From the NCBI GenBank assembly GCA_001970955.1, contig MPUH01000326.1, forward strand, positions 1 through 64,000: 64,000 nucleotides of DNA, written 5' to 3'. Of this stretch, positions 40,362 through 52,300 are shown in pieces (position 1 is the stretch's first letter; every line of letters begins with the position of its first letter). A model generated the notes under the pieces. It was not told the origin of the DNA. It was given only the letters and a program-made list of their open reading frames with translations, and did not search any database. Made by a program: the position numbers and the translations under genes. Origin of the DNA: Stentor coeruleus. Its lineage: Eukaryota; Ciliophora; Heterotrichea; Heterotrichida; Stentoridae.

Positions 40362-43300
40362 ATGTCCAAAGAGCAAGATCAAAAAGTATTCTGGAAGTTG
40401 CTAAGACAAGGAGGAAGTGCACCATGTCCCAGATCAGGTCATAGTTTTAATCAAATTGGCAACTCATATGTCATGTTTGGTGGTATTTCAGCAGAACTTA
40501 AAGATAGAGCTTCACCTAATAATGACGTATATACATTACGTCAAGTAGCTTCTGAGTTTATGTGGACTAAAGAAAAACCAAGAGGAGATGCTCCATTACC
40601 TCGTGCTCATCATGCATCTTGTGATCTCCCCAAAGACCGGCTTCTGATTTTTGGCGGTTACTTTAGCTCGACCCAAAGATTCAATGATGTTTTTATCCTT
40701 GACCTCCCAACAATGACCTGGAGTCAACCTCCTGGGCATCATGCTGTAAATCCTCCAGACAACTCTGAAAGCAAAAATGGAGGACCTGAACCTAGAGCCC
40801 ATAGCACAGCTAGTCTGATTAGAGGGAAAGTTTATATTTTCGGAGGATATGGAGGAGTACAATATCAGAGAAAAGCTTTTAATGATATTCACACTTTAGA
40901 TATAAATACTTGGCAGTGGGCTAAAATTGAAGCTATTGGGCAACTGCCTGAACCAAGACTTGGCCATGTATCATGTGTTATAAATTCCTCTATAATTATA
41001 TTTGGTGGCTGTTCAAATAATACACAGTTTAATAATTGTCATTTATTTGACACAAATTCTAATGAGTGGAAAGATATAGAATTAACTTATGGGATGCCTA
41101 GATGGAATATGAGCGCAATTTTTGTTGAGGCTATTCCTAGTAATAAGTTTTTTGTTTTTGGAGGGTCAATTGGAGAGTTTGATGAAGGATCGCAGAGGAA
41201 TCTGGGGAAGCTTACGAATGATATTTTTGTCTTGGATATAAACTCGATGAGTTTTGAAGTCGATTCGGTTAAGATTATGGAAGAACTTACTTCGATGCCG
41301 GAGGAAGAGAAAGTTTTGCCTAAACCTCGTGAACATGCAGCTCTGATTTTCGATAAAAATGAAAGCAGGCTTATAGTATTTGGAGGCTGGAACGGAAACT
41401 GGCTTGGGGATTTATATTCACTGAGTGTTTCCAAAATTGTAGGCCCTCCTTATGCTGTAACTGGATGTGAACCCTGCCTCGGTCCCCTTACAGGTAAAAC
41501 TAAAATTATTATTAAAGGTGTTGGCTTCAGCGAAACTTCCCAAATAAATGTTAAATTCATCTGTGCTAAAAACTCCCTTTCCGCCCCTGGTATTTATATA
41601 AGTGAGACTGAAATCTCATGTGAAACCCCCAGCTTTGAAACTATAGGTCCAAAAGAAGCAGAAATAAGAGTCTCAATTAGAAATGGTGCTTATACAATCA
41701 CATGGACCAAATTTACATACTTCATGAACACCAGAGCTCATAAATCCTTAGCATTTGGTCCAGGTCTTCTTAAAGATGGCTCAGCAAACCAACCAACAGT
41801 TTTCTTTATCCAATCCAGAAACGACCTTGGAGAAAACAGAAGATCAGGTTCAGATAAGTTTATAATTCACGTTAAAAAAGGTGAAGAAGAAATTCCATAT
41901 GAAATTGTCGATAATAATAACGGTATGTACAATGTGTCATATACCCCACCAGAAGGGGAACTAAGCATTGAAGTGCTTTTTGAAGATGAAAAACTTCAAA
42001 CTAGTCATATTAGAGGGTCACCTTTTACTCCAGCATTCAAAGCTGGAGCATCAGCAAAAGCTAATGATCCAATGGGTCCATTAATGAGTCAATTTTTAGC
42101 ATCAACACTTGGAGAACTAGAAGCTTTTATACAAACAACACAAGATGGTATCAATATTAAAGGTAAACAAGTTAGTGAAGACGTAAAAATGCTCTTAAAA
42201 GTGAAAAAACATATTGAAGAAGTTGAAGAAAAAGGTGATCAGGTAGTCTTAAAAATGGATGTGATTACAGAAGCTCTTAGTATGTATGAAAGAGAAAACA
42301 ACTCTCGTGAAGCTGATGCTCGCAAACTGAAAAAACTCTCAGAAAGCTGGGGTGGACTACAAAAGAAAGCTAAAGAAGTCAAAAAAGATATCGCACCAAG
42401 CGTAGCAACTGAATCCGACAAATGCAAAGGTCAAATCCGAAACTTTGAAGAAGAGCTTAAAACTTACTCTGCAGCAATAAAAAAGAAAGACTTCCAAAAA
42501 TATGATATCGGCGTAGTTTCTGCATTGAAACTTCTCCAAGAAGAAGAAACTAAAATGAAATCAGATCAAGCTTATCTTGAAGAACTTGAGCATTTATCTA
42601 AAAACTTTGGATTCCCTGAAGCAATTATTGGTTGTTCAAAACAATTAGAACAAAATCTTATAGATATAACAACAATGAAACAATTATGGGATCATACTGA
42701 GAAAATCCTTAAAACTTATGAATCATATTTAGCAACAACATGGCCTAAAATTACAGCAGCAGATTGGGAAGAGGATAATAAAAAACTTATGAAAGATCTC
42801 CGTGAAATTAAAGTTGATAGGAAATGTAATGCTTTTGCTGGAATCACAACCACAACAAAAACATGGTCGATTTTCTTACCATTAATTACTCAGCTTAAAG
42901 AAGATTGTATGATGAATAGACATTGGGAAGGACTTAAAAAAACTTTAAGTCATGAATTTACTATAAATGAAAACTTTAAATTGCAGAAGTTCTTTGAAAT
43001 GGAACTTTATAAATTCTCAGAACCAGTTGAAGATATTGTTGACCAAGCTAGAAATGAAGCTAAAATGGAAAAAACTTTAAAGAAAATCAAAGAAACCTGG
43101 GATGTTATAACTTTTGATAAAACCCAACACAAAAACACAGACATTTATCTTCTTAGGGTGTCTGAAGAAAACTTTGAACTTCTTGAAGAAGCTCAGGTCC
43201 AAGTTCAAAACATGTTTGCATCAAGGTATCTACAGCATTTTGAAAAAGAAGTTGTCGATTGGCAAAAGGCTTTAAGCTCAATATCAGATAACACAACATT

Positions 43301-46300
43301 ATTAAGCGAAGTCGAAAGAAGCTGGAGTTTCTTAGAAAATCTATTTATCGGTTCAGAAGAAGTGAAAAAAGAACTCCCAACTGAATCAGAAAGGTTTATT
43401 GAAATCGACAAAGAAGTCAAAAATATAATAAAAAATGGTAACGATATAAACATTGTCAAAATCTTTTGCAATCAACCTGATATAGGTAAAACACTTGAAA
43501 AAGTCCAATCACAACTAGCAGCTTGTGAACGTGCATTAAACGAGTTTTTAAACAGAAAAAGAGAAGCTTTTCCAAGATTTTACTTCGTTTCTACTATGGA
43601 CTTATTAGATATTTTATCAAACGGTAACAACCCAACACGTATCATGAGACACATGTCAAAAGTTTTCTTAGCCGTTCAAGAATTGAAATTATTAGAAAAT
43701 CCAGGCGAAAGGCCTTCTGCAACAGAAATGATATCATGTGTAGGAACAGAAACCGTAAAACTCCATCAGCCTTTAAAACTTGTAGGTAAAGTTGAAGTAT
43801 ATTTAGCTGATATGATTGAAGCTATGAGAGAATGCTTAAAACTCATAGTTGAAAGTTCATTAAAAAGATTTGCAGAAAGTAAAAGAGAAGATTGGTTACG
43901 TGTAGACCCAAGTCAAGTAACTTTATTAGTAAGTCTTATGGACTGGGTAAATAAAGTTGAAGATGCTTTTATTAAACTTCCAACTGATGCATCATCATTA
44001 AAAACATATCATCAAAATGTTATAGGCCAACTAACTGGGCTTATTAAACTTGTCCAAGGAGATCTTCCAAGACCTACTCGTGTAAAAGTTATGAATCTTA
44101 TTACTATGGATACACATAGTAGAGATATTGTTGATAAACTTAATAATGAAAAAGTTACTAGAGCTGATGAATTTCAATGGCAATCACAACTTAAAGCCTA
44201 TTATAATCCTAGTAATAAAGAATCTTGTTTAAGAGTTTGTGATGCTACGCTTATATATGGATATGAATATTTAGGTAATGGTGCTAGGCTTGTCGTTACA
44301 CCTTTGACTGATAGGATTTATGTTACAGCAACTCAAGCTTTACATTTGAAAATGGGTTGTTCACCTGCTGGTCCTGCTGGTACAGGTAAGACTGAGACAA
44401 CAAAAGATTTGGCTGCAGCTAGTGGTAAAGCATGTTATGTGTTTAATTGTTCTGATCAAATGGATTATAAGTCTATGGGAGATATTTATAAAGGACTTGC
44501 TGCTTCAGGGTCATGGGGGTGTTTTGATGAATTCAATCGTCTAGTTCCTGAAGTTTTGTCTGTGTGTTCGGTTCAGTTCCGTGCTGTTACTAATGCTATC
44601 AGAGCTAATAAGAAAAGATTTGAACTTGAAGGTTCTGAAGTTGCCCTTGATCCAACTTGTGGTGTGTTTATTACTATGAATCCTGGGTATCTAGGAAGAT
44701 CTGAACTTCCTGAAGGTCTTAAAGCATTGTTTAGACCAATCACTGTTGTTGTTCCTGATTTAGAGCTTATCTGTGAAAATATGCTCATGGCTGAAGGTTT
44801 TGTCGATGCTAAAAAACTTGCAAGAAAATTCACAGTGCTTTATGCTTTATGTAAAGATTTACTAAGCAAACAAATGCATTACGATTGGGGTCTAAGAGCT
44901 ATAAAATCTGTCTTAGTCGTTGCAGGAGGTTTCAAAAGAGCAGAACCAAACCTAGCTGAAGATGCTTTACTTATGAGAGCTCTAAGAGACTTTAACATTC
45001 CTAAAATCGTCGAAGAAGACTCACAGATTTTCCATGGGCTTATAGGAGATTTATTCCCTGGGGTAAAAGTAAACCCTAAAGTTGACCTTGAATTTGAAAA
45101 TGTTATCCAAAATTGTTTAGAAGAAGCTAAACTTTATCCTGAAAGAGAAAGTATTAAAAAAGTTGTCCAATTAAGTGAATTATTAGAAATTAGACATTGT
45201 GTTTTCGTTATGGGACCTGCTGGTGCTGGTAAGTCTTCAACATGGAAAATGTTAGCTAAAGCACAAGATAAAGTTGGAAAAAAGACTACAGCTGTTGATA
45301 TGAATCCAAAAAGTATATCAACAAATGAACTTTATGGTCATGTTCTTATGAGTACAAGAGAATGGAAAGATGGGATATTATCAAAGACAATGAGAGGTTT
45401 AGGAGAAATTAATGACTCACATCCTAAATGGATTGTCCTTGATGGTGACTTAGATGCAAATTGGATTGAAAGTATGAATTCTGTTATGGATGATAATAAA
45501 ATCCTCACCCTTGCTTCAAATGAACGTATTCCTCTTAAACCACATATGAGAATGCTTTTCGAAATCAGAGACTTGAAATTCGCCAGTCCTGCTACTGTGT
45601 CTAGAGCAGGTATTTTGTTTATTTCTGATACAAGTGGTTATCAATGGAGGTCTTATTATAAAGCTTGGATTGCAAAATCGACTTATGATGAAGCGACAAA
45701 GGATGGTATTGGGAAATTATTTGAAAGGTATATGAAGAAAACATTAAGTTATTTGAAAAAATCATGCATTTTCATTGTCCCAGTTGTTGATATCAACCTT
45801 GTTGTATCATTATGTAGTATGCTTGAAAGTTTACTTATAGGAGAAATCAAAGCTCTTGAGTATTGGTTTGTGTTTTGTATGGTCTGGGCTATTGGTGGAG
45901 CACTTGGAGAAAAAGACTCAATGGATTATCGTAAGAATTTCTCTAACTGGTGGAAAGGGAAATGGAAGACTATAAAATTCCCGGGTAAAGGGACAATATT
46001 CGATTATTATGTTAATTATGAAGCTTCGAAATTTGAAGAGTGGGGTGAGATTGTCCCAACAATGGAATTTGATTCGTCACAGCAGAAAATGAACTATATT
46101 ACCGTGCCAACACCTGAGACTGTGTCAAATAGTTACTTTATTGAAGCTTTTATAAGAATAAGTCGTCCAGTGCTACTAATTGGTAATGCAGGTTGTGGTA
46201 AGACTCAGCTTTGCAAAGGTATATTAAGAAAACTAGACCCTGAACAGTTTTGCAATATGGTCATCAACTTCAATTTCTACACTGATTCTTCATTACTACA

Positions 46301-49300
46301 AGTTATTATGGAACAGCCACCTATTGAGAAAAAAACAGGTAAGCAATTTGCCCCTCCAGGTAAAATGAGACTTATTTACTTTATCGATGACTTAAACATG
46401 CCTAAACTTGATGATTACAACACCCAAACAGCTATAGCTTTACTTAGACAACATATGGATTATACTCATTGGTTTGATCGAAGCAAACTTACTATAAAAG
46501 AAATCATTAACACCCAAGTATTAGCTTGTATGAATCCAACGGCTGGAAGCTTTTATGTCAATCCAAGATACCAAAGACACTTTTGGCATATCAACTTATC
46601 ATTCCCTGAAGCTTCAAGTCTTTTTACTATATACAACACTTTTGCTACAGGGCATTTCACTAGAGGTTTCAAAGCTTCAGTTCAAGAAATCATCTCACCT
46701 ATTATTAAAGCTGCTATTTCTTTACACCCATTAATGGTTTCAACATTTAGAAAAACAGCTATTAATTTCCATTATGAATTTAGTATCAGGCATTTGGCTA
46801 ATATTTTCCAAGGTCTTCTTGTTGCTCAGCCATCTCAATTCCAAGACCCTGAAAAAATCATCAGGCTTTGGATTCATGAAAGTGAAAGAATTTATGGTGA
46901 TAGACTTGTTTCTAAAGCTCATTTTGATTTATACAAAGGGATTATGGGAGATCTTATCAAAAAAACTTTCGCAAAATTCACAGCTTTAAACAAGTTTTTC
47001 CAAAAAGAACCTGACCTTCTTGTGTTTTGTCATTTTGCTGGAGGACTTGTAGAGAAAATATATGAACAAGTTCAATCAGTTGATTCATTATTTAGAGTTC
47101 TTGATGATGCTTTGAAAGAATATAATGATTTAAATGCTGCTATGGACTTAGTGTTATTTGAAGATGCTATGAAACATGTATGTAGAATATCACGTATTAT
47201 TATGAATACTTCAGGACATGCTTTACTTATAGGTGTTGGTGGTAGTGGTAAACAATCATTATCAAGATTAGCTTCATTTATTTGTGGGTATACAACAAGT
47301 CAGATAACAATTTCTCAAACATATTCGATTAATGATTTGAAAGCTGATTTGCAGGTTATGTTTAATAAAGCTGGTCTTAAAGATGAAGGTATACTTTTCC
47401 TTTTCACAGAAGGGCAAATTACTAATGAGAAATTCTTGGTTTATATTAACGACTTGCTGTCATCTGGAGAAATCGCTGATTTGTTTTCTGTTGAAGAAAA
47501 AGATAATATTTATAACACAATACGTACTGCGGCTAAAGGTGCTGGAATTCCTGATACTAGAGAAAATTGCTTAGGTTTCTATATAGATCGTGTTAAAAAC
47601 AATCTTCATATGGCTCTTTGTTTCTCACCTGTTGGTGACTCCTTCAGAGGCCGTTCAAGAAAATTCCCCGCTATTGTTAACTGTACTGTTATTGATTGGT
47701 TCCATGATTGGCCTCGTGAAGCTTTATTATCTGTAGCTTCAAGATTCTTAAGCGGTACTGAACTTGGAGATGAAGCTGTAACTCAAGGAGTTATTGAATA
47801 TATGCCTTTCTCATTTAACGCTGTAAACCAAGCATCAGTAAAATATAAGGAAATTGAAAAAAGATTCTGTTACACAACACCTAAATCTTTCTTAGAACTT
47901 ATAAAACTTTTCAATCTCATGATCAGTAAAAGAAGAGAATTCATTATTTCAAGTAAAGAAAGATTAGAAAATGGGCTTATCAAACTTATAGAAACCGCCG
48001 AAGTTGTGGCAAAACTTGAAGAAGACTTAAAAGTGAAAACTGTTGAAGTCGAAGAAAAGAAAGCTTCAGCTGAGATTTTTGCCGCTCAAGTGTTAAAAGA
48101 AAAAACAATTGTAACTGAAGAATCCGCTAAAGCTAATATCGAAGCTGAGGAATGCGAGAAAATCCAAAAAGAAGTCGAAGAAAAGAAAGCATCTTGTGAA
48201 ACTGATCTAGCCAAAGCTATTCCACTATTAGAACAAGCTCAAGAAGCCTTAAATGGTTTACAGAAAAAAGATTTCGGTGAAATGAAAGGTTTTGCTAAAC
48301 CTCCAGCAGGTGTTGATGATGTTGCTTTTGCTGTCATGGCTTTAACTGTAACAATAGACCCTAATGTTCAAGCTGATCGTAATGGTGGTGTTGCTGATAA
48401 ATCATGGAAAGCAGCTCAGAAAATGATGGGTAATCCTGATGCTTTTAAGAATTTCTTACAAAACTTTAAAGATGATATTGATAGTGGCCGAGTACCAGAT
48501 AAGAACTTTAAAGCTGTTAGATATTATCTTGGACTTGAACATTTTAATGCTGAAACTATGAAAAATAAATCAACTGCGGCTAGAGGATTATGTGAATGGG
48601 TTAGGAATATTGTTGATTATTATGATTGTGTTAAACAAGTTGAACCTAAAAGAGAAGCTTTAAGACAAGCAACAAATCAACTTGCCCAAGCTAATGAGAA
48701 ATTACAAGTTACTAAAGAAATGGTTGCTGAATTGGAATTAAGATTGAAAAACCTTGTGGATCAATACGATTCAGCTATTGCAGAAAAAGAAGCTGTAGAA
48801 AGAGAAGCTGAAAGGTGTGCGAGAAGATTGAATTTGGCTAATAGGTTGGTTAATGCTTTAGCTTCAGAAAAAGATAGGTGGAGTGAAAGTATTGATAATT
48901 ATGGGAAACAATTGAGTGTTTTAGTTGGTGATGTTTTGATATCAAGTTCATTTGTGAGTTATGTCGGACCATTTACAAAGAAGTATCGAGATCAGTTGAT
49001 AAAAGAAACATTCCTTCAATTCCTTATTCAAAAGAAAATCCCAATGTCTCCTAATCCAAACCCATTAAGTATTTTAACTGATGAAGCAACAATAGCAAAA
49101 TGGAACAATCAAAAACTTCCAGCTGATAGTGTTTCTATAGAAAATGGGACAATCCTCACAAGTACCGAAAGGTGGCCACTTATTATTGACCCTCAACTTC
49201 AAGGTATAGCTTGGCTTACTGAAAAAGAAAAAGATAACAACTTACAAATTACTCGTCTTTCATATAAAAGTATGATAAGAACTATGGAACAAGCTATTGA

Positions 49301-52300
49301 TATGGGATATTCTGTGATTCTTGAAAACCTAGAAGAATCTATTGATGCAGTCCTTTCACCAGTTGTAGCAAGAAACTTTATAAGACGTGGTAAAACCAAA
49401 CTTCTCAAATTAGGTGATAAAGAAATATCATGGTCACCTAAATTCAAACTTATAATGCACACAAAACTCTCAAATCCTCATTATCCACCTGAAATCCAAG
49501 CTGAAGCTGTACTTATTAACTTTACTGTCACCCAAGATGGTCTTGAAGATCAACTTCTAAATCTAGTCGTCAAAAAAGAAAGACCAGATTTAGCTAAACA
49601 AAAAGAAGAACTTATTCAACAACAAAACACATTCAAAATCAAACTTAAGGAATTAGAAGAAGATTTACTTTTCAGATTAACTAATGCTAAAGGTGATGTT
49701 CTTGAAGATGTTGAACTTATAGAAAACTTAGAAACTTCAAAAAGAATCGCTGAGGAAGTCAAAGAAAAAATGGAAATCGCCAAAATAACAGAAATAAAAA
49801 TTGTTAAAGCATCAGAAGAGTATAGACCAGCAGCATCAAGAGGAGCTTTGATATTTTTCATGATGAATGAGTTATTCAAAATCCATAGTTTTTATAGATT
49901 TTCTTTAGAGTCTTATTTATTAGTTGTCATGAGGGCTATTGATATAGTCGCTGAAAAATATAGAGCCCAATCTGCAGCTAATAAACAACGTGCTAAAGAA
50001 GAAGGTGGTGAAGAAAAACCTGAAGAAGGAGCAGCTCCAGCTGAAGGGGCTAAGCCAGAAGAAGCGAAACTTGAAATCAAAGTTGAAGAAAATAAAGAAG
50101 AAGAAGAAGAAATGGTTCAAGAACTAAGCCCAAGGTCTTTAAGAATCCGTGTTGATGAATTAAAAGAGTCTATAACATATCAATCGTTTATTTACACAAG
50201 AAGAGGGTTGTTTGAAATTCATAAACTTTTAATAGCGACAATGTTGTGCTTTAGAATATTATTGAAAGATAAAAAAATAGATGAAGGAGAATATGCTAGT
50301 TTTATTAATGGGAAACCTTTACCTGATGTTGGTAAACAGCCGGATAATTTGAATTTCTTAACTGAGTATCAGTGGGGAATGGTTAAAGCATTAGATCTTC
50401 TGACTGTATTCCAAGGTTTAGCTTCGAATATGGAGTCTGATTATTTACAATGGAAGAAATGGTTTATGGAAGAAAAAGCTGAAATCGCTGATTTGCCTAG
50501 GAACTTTAAAGATATCAGTAGTTTCCATAAACTTTTACTTATAAGAGCTATGAGACCTGATCGTATTACTAGTGCATTAAGTTTCTTTGTCCGTGATCAG
50601 ATGGGGAATCATTATATGGAACAGATGCCTTTTAGTATGTATGAAACTTTTAAAGAAACAAGTAAAATGATCCCTGTTTTCTTTGTCTTATTCCCTGGTG
50701 TCGACCCAACTCCAGAAGTCGAAAATGTTGCAGAAACTTTAGATATAACCGCGGCAAATGGCAAATTCAAGAATATATCCATGGGTCAAGGTCAAGAAAA
50801 AAACGCTGAGGTAGCTTTGAATACTTTATCCGAACAAGGTGGTTGGGTTATGCTTCAAAACGTCCATTTAATGCAAACATGGCTTAAAACCCTTGAAGCT
50901 ACACTAGAAAAAGTATCAAAAACAGCTCATGAGAACTTTAGATGCTTCATCAGTTCTGAACCTCCAGCTATGCCTGAAATGCAAATAGTCCCTGAATCCA
51001 TATTACAAAACTGTGTCAAAGTAGCCAATGAAGCTCCTCAAGACTTAAAAGCTAATTTACGAAGAGCATATGCGCATTTTGATCAAAACAGGCTTAATTC
51101 TAGTAAAAAATCAAATGAATTCAAAGCATTACTTTTCGCTTTATGTATGTTCCATGCTCTAGTCCTTGGTAGGAGGAAATTTGGGTTCCAAGGATGGAGT
51201 AAGCCTTATTCATTTAACGATGGAGATTTGACTATATGTGCTGATATTCTTGACAATTATTTAGAAAAATATGATGAAGTACCATATGCTGATCTAAGAT
51301 ATTTATATGGAGAAATCATGTATGGTGGACATATTACTGACAATTGGGACAGAAGGACTTGTAATACTTATCTTATGGTCCTTATAAAACCTGAACTTTT
51401 ATCTGCTATGCCTTTAGCCCCAGCTTTCAGATCTCCAGACCCAAGTAAATTTGATTTTGAAGCTTATTCTAAATATATTGAAGAAAAACTACCTATTGAA
51501 TCTCCACCTATGTTTGGCATGCACCCTAATGCTGAAATCAACTACCTCACGGCAACTGGTGATAGGATTTTTGCTACTATTATTGATGTGTCTGGAGGAG
51601 CTGGAGGTGGAGATCAATCTAAGAAAAAAGAAGATATTGTTATGGAATCTCTGATTATGCTTAAAGCAAAACTCCCACCTGAATTTAAGATGATAGAAAT
51701 TACAGCTAAAACTAAAGAAAGACCTCCTTTTGTTGTTGTCTGTTTACAAGAATGTGAAAGAATGAATTTATTATTGAGTGAAATAAGGATTTCTCTTACT
51801 GAGTTGGAAATGGGTTTACAAGGTGCTTTGAATATAACTGAGAAAATGGAAGCTTTAGGTTTATCGTTATCAGTAAACAGAGTACCTAAGAATTGGGAAG
51901 AAGTGGCTTACTTTTCTAGAAAGCCTTTAATATTATGGTTTACTGATTTGCTTGAAAGGGTTAAACAATTAGAAGAATGGTCTTCGGAGTTAGAACTCCC
52001 TAAGTCTTTGTGGATATCTGGGCTTTTTAACCCTATGTCTTTATTAACTTCAGTTATGCAAACTACTGCTAGAGCTAAGAATTTACCTTTAGATAATATG
52101 ACTTTGCATACAACAATTACTAATGTTAATGACCATAATGAAATACAAGCTTATCCTGAAAATGGAGCTTATATACATGGGTACTTTTTAGAAGGAGCTG
52201 GTTGGGAACCTGGTCGGTCACCAGCAGAAGAAGGCTATTTGACAGATTCCACATTGAAGGATTTACATCCTAGACTTCCTGTGGTTAATGTCTTAGCTTT